This document shows, piece after piece, positions 23,755 to 32,955 of a stretch of 64,000 nt of DNA; the stretch's first letter is position 1, and each line of letters opens with the position of its first letter. Origin of the DNA: an uncultured Eggerthellaceae bacterium (GTDB taxonomy: Bacteria; Actinomycetota; Coriobacteriia; Coriobacteriales; Eggerthellaceae). The notes beneath the pieces are model-generated. The model saw nothing but the letters and a program-made list of their open reading frames with translations, was not told the origin of the DNA and made no database searches. Both the position numbers and the translations under genes were made by a program. The stretch lies in NCBI GenBank assembly GCA_910588205.1, contig CAJUQK010000003.1:37688-101687 (forward strand). The letters are read 5' to 3'.

Positions 23755-24754
23755 GGAAATTGCGAAGGGCTTCACCATCACAGGGCTCCTCGATGCGAGC
23801 GCCAAGACACAGAGGCGCTATCCCGTGGTCGAGATCCCGCTGAGCGACATCGCAGACCATCCCGAGAACATTGCCTACTCAATGGACGAGGCCGGCATCG
23901 CTAGGCTCGCCATATCCATACGCGAGCAGGGGCTCACAGACCTGCCGCTTGTGCGCAAGCTCGAAGACGGAACCTATCAGATGATATCCGGTCACAGGCG
24001 TAAGGCAGCCTATGCGCTCCTTTCAAAGACAGACGACAGCTTTGCGAAGATTCCCTGCAGAGTCGCAGACAACATCGACCACGAAACCTCGGTGATGATG
24101 CTCCACGCTGCGAACTACTTCACGCGAACGCTAACCATCACGGAGCGGGCAGCGGCTACTCGGGCCCTTGGTTCCGAGGTGGAACGCAGGCGAGCCGAGG
24201 ACCGCACTTTGTCCGGCATGCGAACTGAGGACGTTAAGGCATCCATCATCGCCGAGCAGACAGGACGCAGGGTGAGCGGCAAGACCATCAAGCGCCAAGA
24301 GGCGCTCGCAGAGCTCATTGAGACGAGGCTGATCGACGCCTGGCGCGCGAAGGCCGACGAGGGGCTGCTCTCCGCTTCCGCCATCGAATCGCTTGCCGAG
24401 CTATCGGAGGCCACTCAGGTCGTGCTCTATGACGAGCTGTCGGAGGAGGCATCGGGCAAGTCCGAGCTGTCGCGGTTCGTGACCGAGGCGCTGAGCGACA
24501 AGCGCGCCGAAGAAGAGGCTATCGCATCGAGCCGCGAGCTGGAGATCGCCATGAGGGAACCCGTGCATCCGCATGCCGATACCCGGCTGAAGCTCGCGCT
24601 CACTTCCCTCAAGGCCTATCTCAAAGACCCGCCGGAGGGGTCTGTGGATGCCGACCTCAAGGCCGCGTCCCTCCTTCGCTGTCTGAGCGACCATCTTCCG
24701 AAGGCAGAGACGAGAGATTCCAAGAAACCCAAAGGGCGCCTCAGACACGCTTAG
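23741..24754 (+). CDS. parB: ParB-family DNA-binding partition protein
   Basis: 337 aa. The ParB N-domain is seen in VVEIPLSDIADHPEN, IREQGLTDLPLVRKLEDG and MISGHRRKAAYALL (the GHRR box). A central helix-turn-helix region follows (ADEGLLSASAIESLAELSEA), and the charged C-terminus would dimerise. It overlaps parA by 14 bases. Its end abuts the candidate oriT, so a role at the transfer origin is possible besides partition. No parS repeat cluster was identified. Confidence 0.9.
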   Translation: MSSAEEIAKGFTITGLLDASAKTQRRYPVVEIPLSDIADHPENIAYSMDEAGIARLAISIREQGLTDLPLVRKLEDGTYQMISGHRRKAAYALLSKTDDSFAKIPCRVADNIDHETSVMMLHAANYFTRTLTITERAAATRALGSEVERRRAEDRTLSGMRTEDVKASIIAEQTGRRVSGKTIKRQEALAELIETRLIDAWRAKADEGLLSASAIESLAELSEATQVVLYDELSEEASGKSELSRFVTEALSDKRAEEEAIASSRELEIAMREPVHPHADTRLKLALTSLKAYLKDPPEGSVDADLKAASLLRCLSDHLPKAETRDSKKPKGRLRHA

Positions 24755-24756
24755 TA

Positions 24757-24936
24757 GCAAGTATCCCATTTCGTAATACGGCGTTTTACGCCTCCTACGA
24801 AACGGTACTTGCGCCCGAAAGAGGCTCGTGCCCGTCCAGACGGGACACGTGCCGAAGCGTTCGGGCGAGAGCGGCCGATGCAGGCATGCGTATTTGGAGG
24901 CAAGCGCCGCCTCGGCCTTTGCGGGGGATGCCCCGC
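24757..24936. other. oriT: Candidate origin of transfer with nested inverted repeats
   Basis: The gap between parB and mobC holds three folds. First, a three-tier stem: GCAAGTA (24757) with TACTTGC (24806), TTTCGTA (24769) with TACGAAA (24796), and GGCGT-TTT-ACGCC (24780-24792). Second, CGCCCGAA (24812) with TTCGGGCG (24860), enclosing CGTG-CCCGTC-CA-GACGGG-A-CACG (24827-24849). Third, GCGGGG-GATG-CCCCGC (24921-24936). Position directly before the relaxosome genes fits oriT. The nick site cannot be read from sequence alone. Confidence 0.65.
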
Positions 24937-24967
24937 GCCCCTATCAACAACCAAGAGGAGTGAACCC

Positions 24968-25378
24968 ATGCCTTACACAACCAGACTCGTGAGCTGCAGG
25001 CTGAGCGAGAGCGATTTCGAAGCCTTGCGCAGCCACGCAGAGAGCCTAGAGCTCAACCAATCAGACTACCTGCGGCACCTGATCCGCATCCCCGTAAACG
25101 ATTCTGGGCTTGCCACCGGAGAGCAGCTCGTGTCGCTCGATACCAAGACTTTCGGCAGGATCTACAGCGAGCTTGTCCGTTGGGGCCGCCACTACAACCA
25201 GGCGGTCCGAGCGATGAACACGATAGCGCTGCACCTGAGGCGCGGGAAAGTCGACGAGGGGATGTTCGCACAGCAGATTGAGCGCGCCAACGCGAAGCTG
25301 AGCGAGACCGAGCAAGGCCGCGCAGCACTGCTGAAAGAGCTCGAGCGCCTCGAGACCATGACGCTCATAGGAGGGTGA
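24968..25378 (+). CDS. mobC: MobC-like relaxosome accessory protein
   Basis: 136 aa with AAGAGGAG upstream. The N-terminus has the ribbon-helix-helix pattern of MobC/plasmid mobilisation proteins (TTRLVSCRLSESDFEALRSH, NQSDYLRHLI). The middle RWGRHYNQAVRAMNTIALHL is the family's second signature. It binds oriT and helps the relaxase open the strands. The relaxase gene starts 7 bases later. Confidence 0.85.
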   Translation: MPYTTRLVSCRLSESDFEALRSHAESLELNQSDYLRHLIRIPVNDSGLATGEQLVSLDTKTFGRIYSELVRWGRHYNQAVRAMNTIALHLRRGKVDEGMFAQQIERANAKLSETEQGRAALLKELERLETMTLIGG

Positions 25379-25385
25379 GTCGCAC

Positions 25386-26684
25386 ATGCCATATCTGAAG
25401 CAGATAGCCGCACATACGAACTGCCAGAACATCCAACGTTATCTGGAGAAGGGAGATCGCGCGCTTGCGAAGGACTTCTTCAATCTCTCCATAGACGAGC
25501 GCGACGGCTACGGCGATGCGGGAAAGGAAGAGCTTCGATGGGCAGACGAGATGGATGAGACGAGACATCGCTTCAGAAACGATCTTCCGTTCGGAGGCCT
25601 TCGCGCGAGAACGTACAAGCACTTCATCATCTCGCCCGACCCGGAGGACGGAATAGACCTCGCGTCGCTTCGCGAGCTCGCGTGTGCCTGGGCGCTAGAA
25701 CACTTCAGCGACTACCAGGTTGCCATCGTGTACCACGATGACAACGAGTCCAGGATCCCGCATGCCCATATAGTCGTGAACAACACGAACCTGGAAACGG
25801 GTAGGCGCATGCACCACAATGACCCGAAGGAGTTCAACCGAAGACTGCAGGAGATGGCGAAGGAGCGCGAACTGCTCTTCCTCTCAAACGAGCGTGAGCC
25901 GACGGAAGGCCTTGACCGCCTCGCAAATATGGGACGCACCGCAAGGGCGAGGCCCAAGACGATGCAGCAGATACATTTGGGGCGCGTGGAGCGCGAGCTT
26001 ATCGAGGCTGGGGGCTATTCGTGGGTCGCCGACATCCGAAACCGAGTCTCAGTGGCCAAAGCTCTCGCGCGGAACGAGGCTGAGTTCCATCAGGTGCTCG
26101 GGCTTCTGGACGTCACAGCATCAGGCAACTCGCGCTCTGCCAAGCGAGACGACTGGGTGTTTTCGCTGGCATCAAGCCCATCGCGCAAGGTATCGGGCGA
26201 GCGGCTCGGGCTTTTGTTCGCAAAGGAGACCATCAAGCGCGAACTTGCTCGCTCTAAATCCTATCGGCCAGACGCCAAGTCGTCGAAGGAACTGCTCCGC
26301 AATGCACGGAGTGCCGTGCTCGTGAACGACCTAGCGGATCTAAACGAGCTTGCAGCTGCCCTGAGAGCCTGCGCATACCACAACACCTCCTCCATCGAGG
26401 AGTGCGATCGCAGGATCGCGTCCATGCGAAAGCGCATCGAATCGTGCGAAGGCAGGAATGCAGCAAAGCTTCAGCGCAGCATCGAAGAGCTTGCGACTGC
26501 GAGGGAATACATGAGTGGGCGCGGACTGCTGCCATTGCACATCGAGAGGATTCCTCGCAGAGCAAAGAAAAGCGCTTCCGATGCAGATCGCAGCCGACAC
26601 CCTAGCGAGATGCGCGAAGAGAGTGCTCAGCGAAAACAACCTCCATCGCAGCAGCACGACGGCAAGGAGAGGCGCAACCGATGA
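25386..26684 (+). CDS. mobA: Relaxase/mobilisation nuclease (MobA/VirD2-like)
   Basis: 432 aa. The N-terminal relaxase domain shows YKHFIISPDPEDG and RIPHAHIVVNNTN; His79, His126 and His128 would form the metal site. Tyr19 in IQRYLEKG is a candidate nicking tyrosine, but this is not certain. The C-terminal ~200 residues are helical and charged, ending in a basic Ser/Arg/Gln-rich tail. It nicks oriT and leads the strand through the VirD4/VirB4 channel. The next gene overlaps the stop by 4 bases. Confidence 0.9.
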   Translation: MPYLKQIAAHTNCQNIQRYLEKGDRALAKDFFNLSIDERDGYGDAGKEELRWADEMDETRHRFRNDLPFGGLRARTYKHFIISPDPEDGIDLASLRELACAWALEHFSDYQVAIVYHDDNESRIPHAHIVVNNTNLETGRRMHHNDPKEFNRRLQEMAKERELLFLSNEREPTEGLDRLANMGRTARARPKTMQQIHLGRVERELIEAGGYSWVADIRNRVSVAKALARNEAEFHQVLGLLDVTASGNSRSAKRDDWVFSLASSPSRKVSGERLGLLFAKETIKRELARSKSYRPDAKSSKELLRNARSAVLVNDLADLNELAAALRACAYHNTSSIEECDRRIASMRKRIESCEGRNAAKLQRSIEELATAREYMSGRGLLPLHIERIPRRAKKSASDADRSRHPSEMREESAQRKQPPSQQHDGKERRNR

Positions 26685-27286
26685 AGATACAGATCCGCTA
26701 CAAAAACAATCGGCTCGACATATTCGACACCTCGTCGTTCACCAAGCCAGAGCCGTTCGATGACGCGAACATGCTCACGAACTTCGAGGTGCGCGTCGAC
26801 GAGCTCGGCAATACGGGGCTTTGGCTCATCGCGCACCACTACGAGGTAAGCGAGGCGATAGCGAAGACCGCGGATGAGGGCGAAACGCCCGTGGCAAGGC
26901 GCAAGCGCGGGTGGCGGTTCCTGTTGGCAGAATCGGGAGAGCTGCCCGACATCGAGTCGCTTTCCATCGACGGGCAAATCATGCTCGCAAGAATCGCAGG
27001 CGAGCTTGCCGACATGGTGCGATTCGAGCAGATGTGCGAGCTATGGCTGTCCCAATGCGGAGGGCAGAGCATCACGCAGCGGGCGGTGCGCCTGTTCGAT
27101 GCACTCTGTCGAGCTTTCCCCGAGCTATCTGCGAACGATGCAGCTATTGCGCGGATGTGCGGATTCAGCAAGCAAGCGATGGATGAGCTTCGAGTACGTG
27201 TTGTGCCAGGCTCGCAAGAGACTGAAGTGGATGAATGTGATTGGTTGTCTGAATTCTTCGAGAAATCAGACAAGGAAGAGGCTTAG
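26681..27286 (+). CDS. Conserved ICE protein of unknown function next to the relaxase
   Basis: 201 aa, overlapping the relaxase stop by 4 bases. It is soluble and mostly helical after an N-terminal strand part (MKIQIRYKNNRLDIFDTSSF). No signal peptide, metal motif or named domain is visible. Tight coupling to the relaxase suggests a mobilisation or transfer role. Confidence 0.7.
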   Translation: MKIQIRYKNNRLDIFDTSSFTKPEPFDDANMLTNFEVRVDELGNTGLWLIAHHYEVSEAIAKTADEGETPVARRKRGWRFLLAESGELPDIESLSIDGQIMLARIAGELADMVRFEQMCELWLSQCGGQSITQRAVRLFDALCRAFPELSANDAAIARMCGFSKQAMDELRVRVVPGSQETEVDECDWLSEFFEKSDKEEA

Positions 27287-27295
27287 GAGATCATC

Positions 27296-27946
27296 ATGAA
27301 GATTAGCAACAAGGATATAAGGAAAAGACGGATTGCTATCGTTGCAGCGGCATTGATGCTGGCGATCTGTGTCACGGCAATCGCTATAAGCTGCGCATCC
27401 GATGCGTTCGAGGATGCCGAGATTGAGCAACCTGCTGATACGGGGGCAATATCGAAGAACGAGACCGGCTCTTCGGATCCCATATCCGCAGGACTGGACT
27501 CCCCTGAGCCTAAAACAGATACGGATTTTGAATCTGATAGCTTGGCGAGCGAGGATCCTGCTTCAATATCAATCGACACCAAATCCGAACGCGCCTCAAC
27601 GCATTCCGCAAACGCTGTTTCAACGCCGCCCACACCCAACGATGGCACATCTGACTCTTCGCCCTCAAAGCGCTGGGTGGAAGACACTGAGCAGGTATGG
27701 GTTGTAGACAAAGCTGCCTGGACTGAGCAGATTCCTATCTACAACACGGTTGAGGTCTCGATCTGTAATATCTGCGGAGCCGACATTACAGGAAATGCTT
27801 CCGCGCATGGCAAGGCCCACATGAAGGCCGGTGAAGGTTCAGGACATCATAGCGAGGTGCGTCGCGAGATCGTCGGTTACGATACCGTGAGCCACAAGGA
27901 AGAAGGCCATTGGGAGACAAAGGTCGTCGGCGGGCATTGGGAGTAA
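27296..27946 (+). CDS. Membrane-anchored or secreted protein with C-terminal Cys/His and HWE motifs
   Basis: 216 aa. Residues about 13-32 are a hydrophobic signal or anchor. A low-complexity Ser/Asp/Glu/Pro linker (about 40-120) follows. The C-terminal part has CNICGADITGNASAHGKAH, a C2H2-like metal site, and ends in EEGHWETKVVGGHWE, a repeated GHWE. I have no function for it. Placed after the relaxase genes, it may act at the surface during transfer. Confidence 0.7.
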   Translation: MKISNKDIRKRRIAIVAAALMLAICVTAIAISCASDAFEDAEIEQPADTGAISKNETGSSDPISAGLDSPEPKTDTDFESDSLASEDPASISIDTKSERASTHSANAVSTPPTPNDGTSDSSPSKRWVEDTEQVWVVDKAAWTEQIPIYNTVEVSICNICGADITGNASAHGKAHMKAGEGSGHHSEVRREIVGYDTVSHKEEGHWETKVVGGHWE

Positions 27947-28323
27947 GACAATTTGGGGTTTACTAAAGAATGACCGCATCATAAAACCGAGGTTTAATCA
28001 GACAAGCTGTTCGCATACAACATGAACATCGACTCTTCTACAACCATGATGTCGCTTCTGGGCTAAAAGATAGATGATTCTAGATGACACAAGGTCAGCT
28101 TCACTATATCGTCTGTAAGTATTTCTGTCGCTCGTGACTTATTAGGAAAATGGAAAATGGAAATATGTGGCCACCATGAGAATGTGAGCTTTATACAGTT
28201 CCTAATCTTCGTTATATTACTATATCCGTATACGATAAGTTTATTGATTTATTATTTTGATTAGATATCTTGAGAGTGTCAACATCACACTATAGTAAAA
28301 CATCTAAGAGCAACCGAATAGGC
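27947..28323. other. AT-rich junction between conjugation genes and cargo
   Basis: About 375 bases with a clear shift to AT-rich sequence, such as the run of AT around 28195-28265. No gene, repeat or RNA is evident. This is where acquired cargo probably starts. Confidence 0.5.
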
Positions 28324-28938
28324 ATGAAAATGAACTTCGATATGGTAGAGCAAGCATATATCGAACTCCTCGAAGTAGAACCTTATCAAAGAATACTCGT
28401 GAAGGAGATCGTTCATAAGGCTAGGGTTCCTCGTTCGTCCTTTTATCGTCAATATGGCGGGTCATTGGAGGTACTGGAGCGGATAGAGCAAAACTTGCTC
28501 GAGGCATTGCAGCTCTATCCGAATCTCCAAAAGAGTATGGATAAGCCTTTTGACTGCTTCCGCGCATGGTTCGAATCCTGCGAAGAGTGTTACCGAGCCA
28601 TCAATGCCGTCGCAGGGGATAATGGCGACCCCTATTTTGCTCGCCGGCTAAAAGGAAGGCTAGTTCAACAGATTACACAGATGATGGTAGACGATCGTCT
28701 TGTTCCAGAACAGATGTTCTACTACGTTTCTGAAGCTCTGGCGTCCATGTGCGTTGGGCTTATGATGAGGTTCGCGAAGGATTGCGCGGATGACTGCGCG
28801 CCCGACCCTTCGAATCTAGCGACGATGGTCAACCTCCTTAGGATCGCCTATCACAATGATATCGCCGGTACACCAGATATCTCGGCAGAAAGGCTTTATG
28901 GCGAGAGCGTGAACGCTCCCATATGGAATCTGGATTAG
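28324..28938 (+). CDS. TetR-family transcriptional regulator
   Basis: 204 aa from the ATG at 28324; a TTG at 28270 is an alternative and neither has a good ribosome site. The N-terminal helix-turn-helix is LVKEIVHKARVPRSSFYRQY, typical of TetR proteins. The C-terminal half is helical and would bind a ligand. It lies 106 bases before the hydrolase gene and probably controls it. Confidence 0.8.
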   Translation: MKMNFDMVEQAYIELLEVEPYQRILVKEIVHKARVPRSSFYRQYGGSLEVLERIEQNLLEALQLYPNLQKSMDKPFDCFRAWFESCEECYRAINAVAGDNGDPYFARRLKGRLVQQITQMMVDDRLVPEQMFYYVSEALASMCVGLMMRFAKDCADDCAPDPSNLATMVNLLRIAYHNDIAGTPDISAERLYGESVNAPIWNLD

Positions 28939-30483
28939 ACCCGGCTTGGACAAAATAGGTTTTCGTGTCCAACCCTAACTCACTTCTAGCGAATAAGCTT
29001 CTTCTCATTGAAGGTGCTTGAATTCATCGAGGCGAGGTATGGACATGGAAGAAGACAAAATTCTCATCGGCGACGTTATCTACACGAAGCACTCACCGAT
29101 AGATTGCGCAGAGAAGGGCTTTGAAGCCAACTATGCAGGCTTCAAACCTGAGACCAAGACTTTGAAGAAAGGCGCTGTACAGAAGAAGGGCTATGGAAAG
29201 CTCCCATGTGACATCATCTTCGAGCGAGATGTTGCCGTAAAGATGCGAGATGGGGTCACCATCTATTGCGATATCTTCAGACCTGTAACCGATAATAAAG
29301 TTCCTGCCATAGTGGCATGGAGTCCATACGGCAAGAACGGCTCCGGCAACCAGACTATCGATGTTTTCCCGGGCAAACTCGGCATACATGCGGATGAGCT
29401 TTCTGGATTGGCGATGTTCGAGGCGCCAGATCCCGGCTACTGGGTAAGCCAAGGTTATGCTGTATGCAATGTGGATATTCGGGGAGCTTTCATGAGTGAG
29501 GGTAATACCCCTTATTGGGGCAAGCAGGATGGCGAGGACGGATACGATTTCATCGAATGGGTAGCCGAGCAGCCATGGTGCAATGGGAAAGTGGCTTTAT
29601 CCGGGAATTCATGGTTGGCCATCTCTCAATGGCATATAGCCGTAGAGAAACCTCCCCATCTTGCAGCAATCGCCCCATGGGAGAGCTCCTTGCGCATGTA
29701 CCAGGACGATATCGTTCGCGGTGGAGTTGATTCGAGCGCTTTTTGTCGATATATCATCAAGGGGCTGTTTGGGAATGGATATGTTGAGAACCCCCCTGAT
29801 ATGGTTGTTGATCACAGGCTCTATGATGACTATTGGAATTCCAAAGAACCCGATATCTCGATGATTGACATTCCCATCTATCAAGTAGCGAGCTGGAGCA
29901 ACCAGACGCACACCAACGGAACGTTCGCGGCATGGCGGGAGCTTCGAAGCGAGAACAAGTGGCTTCGCGTCCATAACGAGATGGAGTGGGTCGACTACTA
30001 CAAGAAGCAGAACGTAGAGGATCTTCGCAAATTCTTCGACCGCTATCTCAAGAACGTTGACAATGGCTGGGAGAAGACGCCTCAGATACGCATGAGCGTT
30101 TTGGACCTTGGAAGCAACAACGATATAGTTGGTCGCGTCGAAAAATCCTTCCCTCCAGAGCATGCAAGGTTAACGAAGCTCTACTTGAGCGATGGAGGAA
30201 ATCTTTCATTGGATCCTCAGAGATCAGAGGGGGAGATAGATTATCAGGCCGACAAACAAGGCGATGCTGTCGTCTTCGAGTACCAGATGGATCATGACAT
30301 TGAGATACTGGGCTATCCCAAACTGCAGCTCTGGATCGAGACGGATGCTTATGACAACGCGGACATCTTTGCCTATGTGCAAAAGGTCTTGCCGAATGGG
30401 AAGGTTGCGATACATCAGCCTATAAGGCCCGATAGATTCCCTTGGAAGACGCTCTATAAGCACTTGGACATGGATGCGAACAA

Positions 30484-31824
30484 GGTACCGTCAAGAATCT
30501 TGCGCACTTTTCCGACAGCCTCATAAGCCCGCCGTCCGGTGCGGCTACCCCTCCAGCAGAGTCACGTCCAGATAGCGCCTCGAGCCCCACTCGCTCTCGG
30601 CCACGTACTTGAGCCTCGCGGTCACGAGCATGAGGGCGCTCTTCCCGTCGGGGAACGTCCCGACCACGCGCGTGCGCCTGCGGATCTCGCGGTTCAGGCG
30701 CTCGATGGCGTTGTTGGTGCGTATGCGCCGCCAGTGCTCGCGCGGGAAGCGCGTGTACGTCAGGGTCTCGGCGTATCCGTCGCGGACGACCTTCGCGGCC
30801 TCCTTCAGCCTCATTGAGTCGAGCTCGTCGGCCACCTCGAGGGCCTTGGCCTCGGAGGCCTCGCGCGACTCCATGGCGTGTATGGCCTTGAGCATCGCGG
30901 CCGCCTTGGGCCTCTTGGACTTGGGCACCTTCGCCAGCGCGTTGCGGTAGAAATGGACCGTGCAGCGCTGGTAGGCGGCGTTCGGGAAGACCTCGGCGAT
31001 CGAGCCGACCATGCCGGCGGCCTTGTCGCCGGTGAACATCCTGACCCCGCGCAGCCCGCGCGACTTCAGCCACGAGAGGAACTCCCGCCAGCACTCGGCC
31101 GACTCGGTGAAGCCCTCGGCGGCGCCTATCACCTCGCGGTAGCCGTCGTCGTTGACGCCTATCGCCACCATCACCGCCACGTTCTCGTAGCTCCCGCCCC
31201 AGCTGCGCTTCAGGTAGATGCCGTCGACGTAGACGTAGGGGTAGGCGCGAACGAGCGGGCGGTTTCGCCACTCCTCGACCGCGGCGAACGCCTTCTCGTT
31301 CAGGTTCGAGACGGTCGCCGCCGACACGCTCGACCCCCACAGGATCTCGGAGACGTCCTCGATCCTGCGCGTCGAGACGCCGGCCAGGTACATCTCGATC
31401 ATCGCCTCCTCGACGCTGGTCTCGCGGCGCCGGTAGCGCTCGATGATCGCCGTGGTGAACCTCATCCCCTTGAGCTTGGGCATGCGCAGCGTGACCTCGC
31501 CGGACGTCGTTGCCAGGCTCCTGTCGTAGTGGCCGGCCCGATAGGCCTCGCGCCCCGCGGCGCGCTCGTAGCGCTCCGCGCCGACGAGGTCGCCCGCCTC
31601 CTCATCCAGAAGGCCGTTCAGGGTGTCCTCGACCGTCTTTCTCACCAGCTCGCGCAGATCGGACTTCAGGCTCTCCTCGTTCAGTGTTACGATTGGCTCG
31701 GGCATGGCTCTCCTCCAATATGCTTCTTGTCTCGACAACTCGAATCATACCGGGGCGGGCCGTGCCCTCCTTCCTATCTGGACGCTATCCTGCTGTCAAA
31801 GTGCGCAAAAAATTGTACGTTACC
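30484..31824 (-). mobile_element. IS256-family insertion sequence, copy 1
   Basis: 1341 bp. The ends are imperfect inverted repeats: GGTACCGTCAAGAATCTTGC on the left, and GGTAACGTACAATTTTTTGC for the right end read inward; both continue into GCACTTT. An 8-bp target duplication GCGAACAA flanks it (30476-30483 and 31825-31832). It interrupts the CocE-type gene. The copy at 41100-42440 appears identical. Confidence 0.96.
30545..31738 (-). CDS. IS256-family transposase, copy 1
   Basis: 397 aa, the usual length for the family. It shows the mutator-type DDE region: YVYVDGIYLKRSWGG with the first Asp, GVRMFTGDKAAGM with the second, and an RVTRFPREHW-like zone (YTRFPREHWRRIRTNNAIERLNREIRRR) at the C-terminus. 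The N-terminal part LLDEEAGDLVGAERYERAAG is also typical. A GGAGAG site precedes the ATG. It appears intact. Confidence 0.95.
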   Translation of the reverse strand: MSRQEAYWRRAMPEPIVTLNEESLKSDLRELVRKTVEDTLNGLLDEEAGDLVGAERYERAAGREAYRAGHYDRSLATTSGEVTLRMPKLKGMRFTTAIIERYRRRETSVEEAMIEMYLAGVSTRRIEDVSEILWGSSVSAATVSNLNEKAFAAVEEWRNRPLVRAYPYVYVDGIYLKRSWGGSYENVAVMVAIGVNDDGYREVIGAAEGFTESAECWREFLSWLKSRGLRGVRMFTGDKAAGMVGSIAEVFPNAAYQRCTVHFYRNALAKVPKSKRPKAAAMLKAIHAMESREASEAKALEVADELDSMRLKEAAKVVRDGYAETLTYTRFPREHWRRIRTNNAIERLNREIRRRTRVVGTFPDGKSALMLVTARLKYVAESEWGSRRYLDVTLLEG

Positions 31825-32199
31825 GCGAACAAGTACCGAGGCCCGATCGGAAGACTCCACTCAAGTTTGCGGCATGTTGATGAGGAGAGATCAACTGAAT
31901 CCGAGCCTTATCTTACTTATGACAAGCTAGAGCCCATGAAACCTGGCGTTCCCGTGCGAATAGAGTTTCCTCTTTGGCCAACTGGCATGATATTCCACAA
32001 GGGAGAGACGCTTCGACTCGTGCTTACTGGCAACGACATCATCAAGCCTCCATTTCCCGAAATGGATCCTATCCAAGGGGATAACAAGGGTAAGCACATC
32101 ATTAGATTTGGTGGACAATACGAAAGCTATTTGCAGCTGCCAGTCACTAAAGGATAAATACGTTGTTCTAGCTGCTTATGCTTTATCAACTCGGATTTA

Positions 32200-32907
32200 T
32201 TATTCTACGGCACTTCTACTTTCAGACATCACCTTCTTGTGATCGGAAAACTTGCCAGAAACAAGCTCGATGATGTTATATGCGTTCTTGCCACCTGCCC
32301 CTAGACCCGCATCGCAAGCAAAGCAATAACAAACCACATCGTCGACGGGAATCGATGCGGCATGCTCTTTCATCGCTGCTTGGGCTTCATCTTCGTTCTT
32401 GGGAACGAAGATGCCGCGCTCCTTCGCTTCCTTGACGTATCGATTAGGGGCGAAGCACGCATCCTGTTCCGGGACGTCCTTTAGAAAAGACATGCCGCAG
32501 AAGATGGATTTCTCGCGAGCATCTGGAAGCTCAACGACCTCGATGCCCATTTTGGTCATGAGACTGCGTACGGCATCTTGCACGTCGCGCCTGTCGTAAG
32601 CGCGACCACAGTCTTGGATACCCATTCTCAAGCCCGAATAGTCAGGTAAAGGAAAGGCGGGGTCGTCGTCGATGAGCATCCAGATGTTGGCCATATCGCC
32701 GTTGGCTGCATCTTCGTCGATCATTGCCATGCAATTGTTGCATATGCATACAGCAGTATCGTTTGGAGTAAGGGTTTGGTGGTCTGTCCTGCAGCATCCG
32801 ACGATCTCATCAGCGTAACCTCGCTCTAAGATTTTTTGAGCAAGCCATTCGCTTGCCTCTGGATATGTTGCCTTGACCTTGCAACCAGGGAAGAGCTTAC
32901 GTACCAT
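32200..32907 (-). CDS. CCG-domain cysteine-rich protein (HdrB-like), paralogue 1
   Basis: 235 aa. Cysteines follow the CCG pattern of heterodisulfide-reductase subunit B and related redox proteins: FPGCK, VGCCRTD, CICNNC, QDCGRA, FCGMSF and CYCFACDAGL. Such domains bind a non-cubane iron-sulfur cluster or serve thiol redox. The gene at 33958 encodes a paralogue with the same cysteine order. Both belong to the DMSO-reductase-like operon, so electron transfer or maturation for that enzyme is likely. It is the last gene of the operon. Confidence 0.75.
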   Translation of the reverse strand: MVRKLFPGCKVKATYPEASEWLAQKILERGYADEIVGCCRTDHQTLTPNDTAVCICNNCMAMIDEDAANGDMANIWMLIDDDPAFPLPDYSGLRMGIQDCGRAYDRRDVQDAVRSLMTKMGIEVVELPDAREKSIFCGMSFLKDVPEQDACFAPNRYVKEAKERGIFVPKNEDEAQAAMKEHAASIPVDDVVCYCFACDAGLGAGGKNAYNIIELVSGKFSDHKKVMSESRSAVE

Positions 32908-32955
32908 ATTTCACCCCTCAATAGCGAGCACCCGACTCGACTTCTTATTGACCGA

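Larger units (their letters stand above)
29045..32157 (+). pseudogene. CocE/X-Pro dipeptidyl-peptidase-type hydrolase gene split by an IS256 element
   Basis: The 5' part (29045-30483) encodes an alpha/beta hydrolase of the CocE/NonD family: VKMRDGVTIYCDIFRP, DIRGAFMSEG and Ser189 in LSGNSWLA as nucleophile. The IS sits at 30484-31824. Removing it with one 8-bp target copy rejoins the frame exactly (D-A-N-K-Y-R) to 31833-32157, which supplies the end of the C-terminal jelly-roll domain (FPLWPTGMIFHKGETLRL). The restored protein is 587 aa. As it stands, the first part ends with 14 IS-encoded residues and lacks the last ~107 residues, so it is probably inactive. Confidence 0.93.

Noticed and set aside
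30878..31930. Long plus-strand frames across both IS copies (about 340-350 codons)
   Set aside because: They are antisense shadows of the GC-rich transposase gene, repeat in both copies and extend into unrelated flanks.
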